A stretch of DNA of 64,000 nucleotides. Source: JAFMJV01 sp963800275. Its GTDB lineage: Bacteria > Chloroflexota > Limnocylindria > Limnocylindrales > CSP1-4. A model generated the notes under the pieces. That model was not told the origin of the DNA. It did not search any database and saw only the letters and a program-made list of their open reading frames with translations. The position numbers and the translations under genes were made by a program. The stretch is from the NCBI GenBank assembly GCA_963800275.1, contig CAWDAI010000004.1, positions 17,511-81,510 of the forward strand, read 5' to 3'. Positions 1 through 9,900 of the stretch are shown piece after piece (within the stretch, counting starts at the first letter, position 1; each line of letters starts with the position of its first letter).

Positions 1-44
1 ACGGCTGTCCCGGGTCGGTACGGCTGGTCCTGCTGGGAGGACAT
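1..44 (-). CDS. N-terminus of a secreted-protein paralogue, cut by the window edge
   Basis: Only the first 14 codons lie in the window. They read MSSQQDQPYRPGTA and match the N-terminus of the gene starting at 3291 (MSSQQDQPYRRGTA) except for one residue. The Shine-Dalgarno region just upstream (GAGGAGCAGGAG on the minus strand, about 48-59) is identical in both copies. It is therefore the start of a second copy of the secreted beta-helix protein family, continuing leftwards. The rest of the gene, and whether it is intact, cannot be seen. Confidence 0.7.
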   Translation of the reverse strand, partial: MSSQQDQPYRPGTA

Positions 45-147
45 ATGCTCCTGCTCCTCGTAAGGGGCGGGAGGTCTGGTGGCAGGTGCGAATCCGGAGC
101 CCTGGGGAGCTCGGGCGCCGACTGCCGTCTGGGGAGCGGCAGGCTCG

Positions 148-230
148 ATCTTCGGTAGCCCGGCCACCTGGCCTCTCGCCAGGTCCTCGGCTTTGCGGCC
201 CCGCCTCGCAGCGGGTGTGCCTTTTCGGTT
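148..230 (-). ncRNA. cyclic-di-GMP-I (GEMM) riboswitch, copy 1
   Basis: Read on the minus strand, the segment has the ordered GEMM-I signature: AAAGGCACACC, a short hairpin closed by a GCGA tetraloop (CCGCU/GGCGG), the near-invariant CCGCAAAGCC, a second hairpin (CCUGGC/GCCAGG), then GGUGGCCGGGCUACCGA. The closing GGGCUACCG and the central GCAAAGCC are the family hallmarks. It lies about 100 bases upstream of the start codon at 44, so it sits in that gene's 5' leader. The first hairpin differs in sequence from copy 2 (3399-3481) but keeps its pairing and its GNRA loop, which supports a conserved RNA structure. The expression platform is not obvious: no terminator with a U-run is seen, so translational control is possible. 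Confidence 0.85.
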
Positions 231-237
231 GATGGCC

Positions 238-243
238 AACTTA
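238..243 (-). promoter_or_regulatory. candidate -10 box upstream of riboswitch copy 1
   Basis: TAAGTT on the minus strand, followed by TGGCC. The equivalent place before riboswitch copy 2 has TACGTTGGCC, so a TANNNT hexamer is conserved while its middle bases vary. No convincing -35 box. Confidence 0.4.
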
Positions 244-417
244 CCGCTCATGCTGCCGCCACCTCACGGGAACATATGGGTGCGGGGGCTGGGTCGAAGG
301 TCCCGGTCCAGGCTCGGCGTCACCGCTTGAGAAGCGAATAGGGGTCCGCCGTACCGAGGTTGGAGGTGGAACCTGCAAGTCCGACACGCACCGCAAGCTC
401 CCCTGCGAGACGGCACG

Positions 418-450
418 ACGGGTGCCGGACCGGAGTGGTGCGGCACCCGT
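418..450. terminator. inverted repeat, possible terminator
   Basis: ACGGGTGCCG and CGGCACCCGT form a 10-base-pair perfect stem around a 13-base loop. It lies past the stop codon of the minus-strand gene ending at 500 and upstream of riboswitch copy 1. There is no T-run. Confidence 0.45.
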
Positions 451-466
451 CATGGTGGCTGCTCTG

Positions 467-492
467 GTCAGCCCGGGTGTCCCCCGGCTGAC
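467..492 (-). terminator. terminator hairpin after the beta-helix gene
   Basis: GTCAGCC and GGCTGAC pair, with further G/C pairing inside, 8 bases beyond the TAG stop at 500-502. The stem is strong and G+C-rich but has no clear U-tract. Confidence 0.5.
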
Positions 493-499
493 GGTGGCG

Positions 500-3291
500 C
501 TACTGCGTGGTCGTGTTGGTGCAGCCCGAGCATGAGACCAGGCTGCCCTTGGTGAGCGGCTGCTCGTTGCCGGTGACGGTGAGGCCGGTGACGTTGGCGA
601 AGCGCATCACCGGCCCGGCCCCGGCCGCGACGGTGGTGTTGTCGCGGATGACGATGTTGCGCTTCGGCTGGTCGCCATCGATGCGGGTCGCGAGGCCGGC
701 GAGGGTGGCCCCGTGGGAGGCACCCTTGCTGACATGGTTGCGCACGAACCTGAGGTCGTTGATGGAGCCGATATCCGGCGCTGCCGCCAGCAGCCAGGGG
801 GTATAGCTCGTTGAGATGCCGTAGCCATCGATGACGTTGTCGCGCATGACCACGTTCTCCCCGCCGCCGTCGCTGTCGTGGGGCTCGATGTCGAAGGGGA
901 AGAGCGAGACATCGGTGAGCGTCGTGCCCTCGATGGTGATGTTGCGCCCGGCCACGATGGCCAGGCCCATGACGCCCGCCTTGGTGCAGCGCGAGTCCTC
1001 GATGAGCACCCCGTCGGTCCAGTCGCCGGTGCTGCCGTCCCCTCGGGACGACTGCTCGGCATACCAGCAGTGGCCATATGGGCGTCGGACGTCGACCCGG
1101 CTGATGGTGGTGTCGTGCGCGCCATACATGGCCACGCCCTCGCTGGACTCGCAGCCGACCTTGTAGCTGCCGGGGTTGTCCCCCACGAGCACGAGGTCCT
1201 CGATGGTGATGCCGGTCGTGCCCCGCAGCTTGAAGGCCGAATTATTGGTCCCGCAGCCGGTGAACTCGATCCTCGCGCCGTTGCCGGCGAAGGTCAGGTT
1301 ACGACGACCGCTGAGGACGATGCCGTTGTCATCGAGCAGGTAGGTGGACCCGGCGGGGAAGACGATGGTCGATCCATCGGGTACCCCCCCGATGAAGGCG
1401 GCCATCGCACTCGACACGTTCCGGCTGCCGGTGGCGTCGATGGAGGCGGGGACGCTGATGCTGTTCGTGGGTGCCGGGGTCGGGGTGGCCGTGGGTAGCG
1501 GTGTCGGCTTGGGCGTTGGCGCCGGCGTCGGTGCCGGGGTCGGGGTGGCCGTGGGTAGCGGTGTCGGCTTGGGCGTTGGCGCCGGCGTCGGTGCCGGGGT
1601 CGGGGTGGCCGTGGGTAGCGGTGTCGGCTTGGGCGTCGGCGCCGGCGTGGGTGCCGGGGTCGGGGTGGCCGTGGGTAGCGGTGTCGGCTTGGGCGTCGGC
1701 GCGCTCAATGTCGTGAACGTTCCGTCTGCGGACGTGGCGGTATTCCCTGCCTGATCAGCCGAGACCGCTCGGAAGTGGTATCGCACACCTGGATCGAGGC
1801 CTCGGATGGTCTGGATGTGGGTCGTGTAGTCGAAACTGGTTCCTTGCTTGTCGTGCTGCCGTACGACCTTGCCCTCCCAAACTCGAGGTAGCCCGTGGCA
1901 ACCTCGTCGAGAGACCATGTGACCTCGGCCGTAGTCTCCGTCAGTTTCGTGACCGACAGGTCGAGGAAGCTCGGTGGCACGGTGTCCTAGCCGCAACGGC
2001 TGTAGGCGTTGGCGCCTGCGTGGACGGTGCTGGTGTTGCGGTCGGGTGCCGCCTTGGTGCTCGCGGCCATGGTGTGCGAAGGTCATGTCACGTGAGACCT
2101 TCTGGTTGCCGGCGCTGGTCGGCGCTAACGATGCGGTAGTGATACGTCGTATCCGGTGCCAGCCCGACCAACTTGGTCAGGTGGTCGGTGGCCAGGCCTT
2201 CCTGAGCCGACTCGTTCGGTATAGGCCTTCGTACGGCCGTACTGCACGAATCCGATGACCGGTTCATCGAGCGACCAGCGAACGACCGCGCTCGAGTCGG
2301 AGACCTCGCCGGTCGTGAACTTCAGGATCCTGGGCTTGCGTCGTGTCCTGGGTGGTGTTCTTGGCCTGGCGGCCGTGCCGGTGCGTGCCCTGCTGGCGCC
2401 GCCGTGCCCCGAGCGGCGCGAATGACGCGCACGTTGTCGAAGCGGACCGTGGCGTTCGGCCGCGTCGCCCTGCGGGTGATCTGGGTGCGCAATGCCCGTG
2501 CGCCCGGCCGTGCCGCAGATCGCCCCGGCTGTCGTTGCGCACGATCTGCCAGGCCTTGGGCGGTTCCGCCGGTGGGCCAGACCTTCATGCGGATCTGGGT
2601 CGGGGACTGCCTTGATGGCCTGGGCCCGCACGGTCAGCGAGCGACCGTTCCGGTAGCGGGAGCCGGGGAGGAGCCACCGGCTTGCCCAGCTGACGGTTGG
2701 ACCCATCGCGCAGACCTTGACGACCGACAGCCACAGGCGTCCCGCCCGACCGATGCGCACACGCGCCTGGTACATGCCGGCCTTCGACTGCCGCAGCACG
2801 GCCATGACCTGGACGCCCGATGCCGCCGGTCATCTGGTCGAGGCTGACGTCGAACTGCACCGACACGTCGCGCACGGCCGTGTCCTGCATGACCTGGCGC
2901 ATGGGGCCGCGGCTGCACGAGCGACACCACCCCCGGCCGCCGACCATGGCCATGCCCGGACCGCCCGAGGGATAGGTCCACGGGCGGCCGACCTCGGGCG
3001 TGCCCCAGGTCGGAGCATTCGGTCGCTCGAACGAGTCGTCGACGAGGACGCGCTGGGGCTGGCTCGAGAAGGCCGTGGTCACGCCCAGCTGGCCAGGAGG
3101 AGAGCGCTCAGCCCAGTGGCCAGCAGCATGCGCCACGCCGGGCCGCGGGCGGGCGGCAGGCGTGGCGCGACGGCTCCCCCGGTGACCGGGGGCGGGTCGG
3201 GGCCGGGCAGTGCGAACGGTCGTGAACTGGATGCGTACTCGCGGACAACGGCTGTCCCGCGTCGGTACGGCTGGTCCTGCTGGGAGGACAT
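500..3291 (-). pseudogene. secreted multi-domain beta-helix protein, frame-disrupted
   Basis: One large exported protein can be followed across several minus-strand frames. The start at 3291 (MSSQQDQPYRRG) has a strong Shine-Dalgarno GAGGAGCAGGAG. A membrane/signal segment MLLATGLSALLLASWA follows near residue 55. Next comes a concanavalin-like region (VLVDDSFERPNAP, then RDVSVQFDVSLDQ), two fibronectin type III-like domains (SSAVVRWSLDEPV; TTAEVTWSLDEVA) and a four-fold Pro/Thr linker. The C-terminus is a right-handed parallel beta-helix of pectate-lyase type from about 1455 to 500 (for example GRNITIEGTTLTDVSLF). Known relatives of such domains bind or cut polysaccharides, but no catalytic residues are recognised here. 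At least six frame changes occur between about 3090 and 1860; the C-terminal 450 codons are intact. Either the gene is decaying or this stretch is badly sequenced. It is preceded by a c-di-GMP riboswitch and has a paralogue at the left edge. Confidence 0.7.
1471..1703 (-). repeat. 60-bp tandem repeat coding a Pro/Thr linker
   Basis: Four head-to-tail copies (1471-1530, 1531-1590, 1591-1650 and a partial 1651-1703) differ at only a few bases. Each encodes about 20 residues built on PTPKPTPLPTATPTPAPT. The segment is a flexible extracellular linker between the fibronectin-like domains and the beta-helix, and is prone to copy-number change. Confidence 0.9.
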
Positions 3292-3398
3292 ATGCTCCTG
3301 CTCCTCGTAAGGGGCGGGAGGTTTGGTGGCAGGCGCATGGACCCAGCACGCCCGGCAGCGCTGGCCACGGCCCTCCGTCTGGGAACGGTGACAGGCTC

Positions 3399-3481
3399 GA
3401 TCTTCGGTAGCCCGGCCACCTGGCCTCGCGCCAGGTCCTCGGCTTTGCGGCCCCCCCTCGCGAGAGGTGTGCCTTTGTCGG
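3399..3481 (-). ncRNA. cyclic-di-GMP-I (GEMM) riboswitch, copy 2
   Basis: On the minus strand it reads ACAAAGGCACACC, a hairpin CCUCUC-GCGA-GGGGGG, CCGCAAAGCC, a hairpin CCUGGC/GCCAGG, then GGUGGCCGGGCUACCGA. This is the same architecture as copy 1. The first helix has changed but still pairs and keeps a GNRA tetraloop, which in GEMM-I RNAs docks into a receptor in the second helix. The aptamer ends about 110 bases before the ATG at 3291. No U-tract terminator follows, so control of ribosome access is possible. Confidence 0.87.
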
Positions 3482-3505
3482 TTCACCGGAAAGGGTGACG
3501 AGGCC

Positions 3506-3511
3506 AACGTA
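3506..3511 (-). promoter_or_regulatory. candidate -10 box upstream of riboswitch copy 2
   Basis: TACGTT on the minus strand, followed by GGCC as in copy 1. Transcription starting about 7 bases downstream would put the whole aptamer in the leader. No clear -35 box. The rest of 3512-3826 holds only the upstream region of the plus-strand gene at 3827, with TATAAG at 3746-3751 as a weak promoter candidate. Confidence 0.4.
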
Positions 3512-3826
3512 GCGGGGACTTAGCGCCGAATTCATAGAACGGACAGGCGTGGGGGACAGGACCATGGTCCCGGCCGCGGCGGTTCATCTACGAGCTGCAG
3601 CGTTTGTTGGTGGCCGCTCCCTCGTGCTGCGCCGCCGCAGCGTTGCCCGACGTCACCGTGGAACGGATCGATCCGGCGCGCCTAGTACTTCTGTCGGCTA
3701 TCCTGACCGTCCTGGTGGCAGCGCTTAAGCCCGTCCCGTGCAACGTATAAGCGCTGCGCTCGAGCACACCGGACGGAGCGCTGTCGTTCGTAGTCGGGTC
3801 ATTCGGCAGCGCCATCAGGAGGTTCA

Positions 3827-5906
3827 TTGCAGGATATCCGTCGACAGATCAGCATCGCCATTCGTTGGCTCCCGCTCGTCTTGATCTTCGCCGTTGCAGC
3901 GGGGGCGGTCGCCTTCGCTTGGTCGAGTAACCGGCCCGTCGTCGTGGAAGCTACTGCGACGCTGCGCGTCGATCCTGGGTTAAATCCATCGATCCAGGAT
4001 CGAAGCGATGCAGTGATGGCAGCGGTGCAGTACGCCGCTGAGATGTCGTCCCCGGGGTTCGCCCAGTCCGTCCTCAGTGCGCTAAGGCTGGATGACACAC
4101 GTGATGAGCTTCTGAAGCAGGTCTCTATCGACGTTGACCCTGAGGCGGATGTGGGGCTCATTCAGTTAGCCGTCAGATCGACTGACCCCCAGAAGGCGCA
4201 GGCGATCGCCAAGACGTTCGGCGACGAATTGATCGCCCGCAAAACGGACAAGCTCTACACGCCTGACATCAAGCAGGCGACGCAGCAGGTCCGCAGACTC
4301 GAGACTGACTCCGACGCCTTGCGCCGGCGACTCGCCAACCTCCGCAACAAGAACAACAAGCAGCCGGAAGACTTTTCTCAGATTGCCAGCCTTCCAGGCG
4401 AGATCGCATCGTTGCAGCAAGCCATCGCCGATCTCCGGCCGCTTACCACACCGTATGTGCGGAACCTTCCGGCGTGGTACCTCGAACCGCGACTTCCTAG
4501 CGACCCAGTCGGCTTCGGTCCGCTCTACTGGACGCTACTGGCCGTGCTGGCCGGAGGCATGGCGGCAGTAGGTCTCGCCTTCGTCATCGAGTATCTGCGA
4601 ACCCTCAACAAGGTCCGCGACGAGCGAGACCTAGAGCTTGTCACGGGTCTGGCCTCCCTGGGTACCATCTTCGAGGCGCGCGGGGACGCCAAGCAATTGC
4701 ACGCCGAGCGCGTGGTGATGCTCCACTACCCTCGAAGTGAAGAGGCCGAGGCCTACCGGGGGCTCATCGCCCGCATCGGCTTCGCCGCAGGATCAGCCAG
4801 GACTCTCATGGTCGCGAGCGCCACGCCATCCGACGCCACGAGCCTTGTGGCGGCCAACCTCGCGGTGGCATACGCGGAGGCCGGCCGCAACGTGATCCTG
4901 GTCGATGCGGACTATCGTGCGCCCCGCATCCACAAGTTCTTTGGCGTGGAGAACGACCGCGGGCTGACCACGGTCTTGGCCAATTCCGGCGTGCCGCTCG
5001 GTTGGGCGACCGTACCGAGCCCGCACCCGCGGCTGGGGCTCATGTTGGCAGGGCCGGTGCCGCGCGAAACGGCCGAGCCGCTTGGCTCGAGGCAGCTCAA
5101 CGCTCTCCTGCGGCGGCTGCTGCAGACGGCTGACATGGTGATATTCGCCAGCCCCGCGATCGTGGCGAACCTCGATGCGTCGGTGTTGGCTGAGGCAGTC
5201 GGCGAGAGCCTCCTCGTTGTTCCGCGCGATAGTACCGAGGATGAGACGGCAGAAGCGTCCCGGGCACTGCAGGTGGTCGAGACGGAGTTCCTCGGGGCTG
5301 TGCTCTATCGCCAAGTCCGTCGCTCGCGCAGGGGGGCGCGATCGAAGGTCGCCCCAGCGCCCAAAGGCTGGAGTCCAGTACTGGCCGATGCTGTACGACC
5401 TGCCGGCCAGGATCCCGGAAGTCACCAAACCCGCCCACGCTCCCGAACCGCGCAGTTCTCGACAAGGCTCCGCAGGCCAGCAGCCGCCGCATACCGCCCC
5501 GATGCAAATGCCCAGCCGGCCGGCACCCGGCTCCCGGCAGCCGAGCGAGCAGCCCGGTCCCGTCTCGCGCACCGCACCGGCGACTCCGATCTCAACAGGA
5601 CCCATGACCGTAGCGGGGCGTTCGACGGCAACAGGGAGACCGACCCCCGCCGGGCCATACGCCGCCCCCTTCGATCCAACAGCGGCGAAGAGCCAGCCGC
5701 CATCCCTGCCGAGCGACGTTGGTCACCCACCCGCCGTTTCGTCGCCACGGCCGCACCCCGGGAACGGCGCCGGGCCGTCCGCCCCCAGCCCCCGGATCGC
5801 GATTTCGGTGGGCCCGGGCGAGGCCGTCGGTCAGCGTGATGGTCAGTCTGCCGATCGATCGCGTTCCGCGGACTCCGAGGCCCAGGCGGCTGGTACATCG
5901 CGTTGA
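3827..5906 (+). CDS. Wzz/BY-kinase-like polysaccharide co-polymerase with degenerate ATP site
   Basis: The start is TTG at 3827, chosen because AGGAGG (3817-3822) stands just upstream. A first membrane segment (WLPLVLIFAVAAGAVAFAW) and a second near residues 230-255 (LYWTLLAVLAGGMAAVGLAF) flank a Wzz-type periplasmic/extracytoplasmic region with predicted helices. A P-loop domain like that of bacterial tyrosine kinases (CpsD/Wzc) follows. Walker A' is well kept (NVILVDADYRAPRIHKFF), but the Walker A position reads TPSDATSLVAANLA, without the usual GKS/T, and the Walker B region is MVIFASPA. It is therefore probably not an active kinase. After about 5390 the first frame turns arginine-rich, while another frame gives a Pro/Ala/Ser tail (EVTKPAHAPEPR...) ending at 5906, so I infer an indel there. 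Likely role: chain-length control or export of an exopolysaccharide. Confidence 0.7.
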
Positions 5907-6041
5907 TGGCTGGCTGACAAGCGTTGGCACACGGAGTTCGATGGGCGCCGACGGGCAACGACGGCGGGGGCCATGTGCATGTGCCCGCGCCCGCATCCGT
6001 CCTGCACGATTGCTGCGAGAGCCGTTCGTGTGGTGCATCGC

Positions 6042-6060
6042 ACCCACCCCGAGTGGGTGG
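6042..6060. terminator. hairpin between convergent genes
   Basis: CACCCAC-CCCGA-GTGGGTG, a perfect 7-base-pair stem, lies between the co-polymerase gene and the convergent thioesterase gene. There is no U-run. Nothing else is seen in 5907-6148. Confidence 0.5.
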
Positions 6061-6148
6061 GCTCATGTGTCCTGATCCGGTCACTCGTCTGACAGCTCGG
6101 GCAGGGGGTCGCGCTCGGCTCAGGCCTCAGATCCGCGTTCCCCGTGCG

Positions 6149-6910
6149 CTAAGCCGGCGAGCGGCTGACCAGGGCCTTCGCGAGCGTGGCCCCGGTGCCA
6201 TCGCTGATACGGCAGGCCGCTTGTGTCCGGCTCACGGCCCAGCACTCGATCTCGATGGCCGCGCCCGGCAGGGCCGGTGCGACGTAGCTGACGCGATAGC
6301 ACTCCGGCCGGCCGAAGGTCTCTCCGGCAGGTAGCCGTCCCAACGCGTCATCGATCATGTCCAGGTAGGCGGCGTTGTTCATGTGGCGCATGGGATCCAC
6401 GTCCAATGGCCGGACGCGCGTGGATAGCCTGGTCACGGCTTCGGTCGCCTCAGGCAACACGATCCGATCGCGGGTGAAGGGGCGCGTCGGCGCGAAGTAG
6501 CGGGCGATCTCGGGCGGTACCTTCGCCGGGCGGCCGGCCATCGTCAGCAGGACCCAGTCGGTCTCGACCACGGCCAGGAGGTCGCGTTCGGTCGGCCCGT
6601 CGCTCGCGGCCACCCGCACCATCTCCGAGCGTCGTCGGACCCAGACCTGGCGTGAGCCGACCACCTCCGTGCTGATCAGCAGCACGTCGCCGTAGGTGGC
6701 AGGGCCGCGGATGTCCAGCTGCACATTGCGCACGAGCCAGCTCATGTCGCGCTCGTCGTACCAGCGGCGGTCGAAGCCGGCTGCCTCGCTGTGTCGCCAG
6801 GCCATGTCCTGGGCGAAGCGCAGGAGACCGGACGGTCGCAGCCAGCCGTCCGCGTCGGCCTCATCGAAGCGCACGCGATACCGATCTTCCAGGCGTTGCA
6901 CGGGTCCCAC
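6149..6910 (-). CDS. acyl-ACP thioesterase (FatA/FatB family)
   Basis: A 253-residue protein with two hot-dog halves. It hydrolyses acyl-ACP to free fatty acid in the cytoplasm. The C-terminal half carries the family's catalytic stretch (DVDPMRHMNNAAYLDMIDD, residues about 175-193), with the conserved Asp, His and Asn-Asn. The N-terminal half begins RYRVRFDEADADGWLRP, typical of the first hot-dog fold. The start is GTG at 6910, supported by TACACT 7 bases upstream on the minus strand (leaderless-type promoter). It is divergent from the cyclase gene at 6998. No operon partner is seen. Confidence 0.85.
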   Translation of the reverse strand: MGPVQRLEDRYRVRFDEADADGWLRPSGLLRFAQDMAWRHSEAAGFDRRWYDERDMSWLVRNVQLDIRGPATYGDVLLISTEVVGSRQVWVRRRSEMVRVAASDGPTERDLLAVVETDWVLLTMAGRPAKVPPEIARYFAPTRPFTRDRIVLPEATEAVTRLSTRVRPLDVDPMRHMNNAAYLDMIDDALGRLPAGETFGRPECYRVSYVAPALPGAAIEIECWAVSRTQAACRISDGTGATLAKALVSRSPA

Positions 6911-6917
6911 GACTCCG

Positions 6918-6923
6918 AGTGTA
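6918..6923 (-). promoter_or_regulatory. -10 box (TACACT), leaderless type
   Basis: Seven bases separate TACACT from the GTG start of the thioesterase gene at 6910. Transcription would begin at or next to the start codon. Confidence 0.5.
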
Positions 6924-6984
6924 CGGATGATCGGGCAGGGCAGGGGAGTCGGCGATCAGACAGCCGATGGGTGGGCCTTTCCCG

Positions 6985-6990
6985 TAGCAT
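6985..6990 (+). promoter_or_regulatory. -10 box (TAGCAT), leaderless type
   Basis: TAGCAT ends 7 bases before the ATG at 6998. It overlaps an alternative ATG at 6989, which argues for 6998 as the start of the cyclase gene. Confidence 0.5.
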
Positions 6991-6997
6991 GGCGGCC

Positions 6998-9900
6998 ATG
7001 CGCTGCCGAACCTGCGATCGGACGCTTGACGACGACGCTCGCTTCTGTCCGGGCTGCGGTACGGCGGTGGCCGCCACCTGTGGCGTGTGCGAGGCCGTGC
7101 TCGACCACGGACGCGCGCTTCTGCAAACGCTGCGGTCGCGGCCACCGACGACGACGGACCGGCGACTGCTGCCCGCACCCGGCCGGTCCGATCGCGCGCG
7201 CGAGCGCAAGGTGGCCACGATGCTCTTCGCTGACATCGTCGGCTTCACCCGGCTCGGCGAACGACTCGACGCCGAGGTCGTCAATCGGTCTCGTCTCGGA
7301 GACCTTTGCGCGACTCTCGGCCGAGGCCGAACGCTACGGCGGCACCGTCGAGAAGTACGCCGGCGACGCCATGCTCGTGGTCTTCGGCGTGCCCGCGGCC
7401 CACGAGGATGATCGCCGAGCGTGCGGTGCGCGCCGCCCTCGAGATGCAGGTCGGCGATGTCGTCGGGCTCCGGCGCGGGCCGGGTCCTGATGCCCTGCGC
7501 CTGCGCATCGGCATCGAGAGCGGCGAGGTGCTCGCCGACCTCGCCCGGTCCACGCGGCGAGCGCGATCTCTTCGTCACTGGCGACCCGGTCAACACCGCC
7601 GCCCGCCTGCAAGGCGTCGGCTGAGCCGGGGAACGTCGTCGTCGGCCCCACGACCTATGCCAGCACCCGCGGCCTCGTGGAGTACGACGAGCTGCCGCCC
7701 CAGGCCTCAAGGGCAAGGGCTTGCCCGTGTCGTCCTGGCGTGCGGTGCGCGTGCAAGGCCCGACGCGGGTGGCGTGCGGGCGCCACTCGGGCTGGAGGCA
7801 CCGCTCATCGGACGCGACGAGGAGCTGGCGCTGCTCAAGGAGACCGTCTGCGCAAGACGGTCGCCGGCGAGCCGCCCACATCTCGTGACCCTGCTCGGCG
7901 AGGCGGGTGTGGGCAAGACTCGCCTGGTGTGGGAGCTCGAGAAGTACGTCGACGGCCTGCCCGAGACGTTCCACTGGCGCAAGGGCCGTTGCTATTCGTA
8001 CGCCTCAGCTCAGCTACTCACCGCTCGTGGAGGTCGTCAAGGCGGACGCCGGCATCGCTGACGACGATGACCCCCGAGGTGATGCCCGGGGCAAGCTGGA
8101 CGCTCGCGGCTGGATGATCCTCTGGCGATCGCCGGAAACGGCGAGGTCGGCCAGCGCCCTGCAGGTCCTGCTCGGCCTCCCGGTCGGGCCGATCGCCTGG
8201 CGCGCGATGAGCTGTACGAGGCCTGGCGTCGCTACTTCGTCGAACATGGCCGCACGTGCATCCGCTGGTGCTCGTGGCTGGAGGACATCCACTGGGCCGA
8301 CGAGGTGACCCTCGACTTCATCGATTTCGTCGCCCGCTGGGGAGACGCGCCGGTCATGCTCCTTATGCGTCTGCCCGGCCCGAGCTGCTGGAGCGACGCG
8401 GCTCGTGGAGCGGCGGCATCCGCAACGCGGCGCTGGTCGAGCTGGACGCCGCTCGGGACAAGCGCAGATCGGCCTCGCCTGCATCGCCGAGCTGCTCGAT
8501 GGCGCGCTGCCGCCGGCCCTGCGTCGAACGGGTCATGACCACGCTGGCCAACGGGGAACCCGCTCTTCACCGAGGAGCTGGTCCGGATGTTCGTCGACCG
8601 CGGGCTCTTGCAGCCGCGGTCGATGGACCGCTGGCGAGTTGGTCGGACCGGATCGAGGAGCTGGCGGTGCCCGACTCGGTCCAGGCGGTGCTCTCGGCCC
8701 GGCTCGACGGCGCTGCCAGCTCGATGAGAAGCGGGTCGCCCAGGAAGCCTCCGTCGTGGGCCGCATCTTCTGGGATCACCGTGGTCGCCCACGTTCGGGG
8801 CCGTCCGACGCGGAGAGGTTTCGGAGCATCTGCGTGGCTTGCGCATCGAAGGAGCTGGTGGCGCCGCGGGCGCCCTCGACCGTGGCGCCGGCGCCAGCGA
8901 GTGGGCCTTCCACCACGTGCTCGTGCGCGACGTGGCCTACGAGTCGCTGCCCAAGTCCGACCGCGCCGAGCTGCATCTGCGCGTAGCGCGTTGGGCGCAG
9001 GCACGAGCTCAAGGGCGGCGGCGCCGAATTGGCCGAGCTTGTGGCTTCCCATGTCAGGGCGGCTCTCGCCTACCAGGAGGAGCTGCTTGGCGATCACGAT
9101 GCGGCTCTGCTCGAGTTGCGTTCGCTAGCCCTCGAAGCGGCTCTCCAGGCCGCGATCCGAGCTGAGACCGTACGGGATCTCGACACCGTGCGGCATTGGC
9201 AGCTGTTCGCGATCGAGCAGGCCGCGCGGCTGGATCGGCCACCGCTGGAACGTGCTCGTCTTGCCGACGACCTTGACCGGATGCTGTGGCACAACCTCGA
9301 CGCTGATGTGGGAGTCCGGGTCTACGCCGAAGCGGTCGAGTTGCTCGGCCCACCGGAGCGGCTCGCGGATGAGGAGTTGCAGCTGTGGGCCAGGCTCAAC
9401 GTCGCCCTGGTCACCGAAGCCTTCCATGCGGGCGACAAGGAGCGGGCGCAGGCAGTCATCGACCGGGCGGCCCAGGTCATGGCCCGAGTAGCCCCGTCGG
9501 AGGGAGGGGCACGTGTCCAGCAGACCCGCGCCTGGCTCTCGTGGCACGTGTACCGCTTCGATGAATGTGGGCCTGCGGTGCGGCAGGCCATGGAGGAGGC
9601 ACGGGCCGCCGGCTCTGCGCGGATCTATCGCTGGGCACTGCACGAGTCAGGCGTGCTCAACGGTTTCATCGGCCGACCGGATCTGGGTCTCGAGCAGCTT
9701 CGGGAAAGCTATGAGTTGGCGCGCGAGGCCCGTGATGAGCCGCTTCTCTCGCGCTGCTACAACAACATCGCCTCGACCACCATCAGCGGCGGTTTTGCGC
9801 TCGCTGACGGGCTGCCAACGCTGCAGGAGGGCCTCGCCCGGGCGCGTCGTTCCGTCGTCCGGTGAGCACGATCGCCTACCTTGCCATGAACGCGACCTTC

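Noticed and set aside
1471..1703. Possible regulatory or origin iterons
   Set aside because: The 60-bp units are an exact multiple of three and code a Pro/Thr linker inside the secreted protein.
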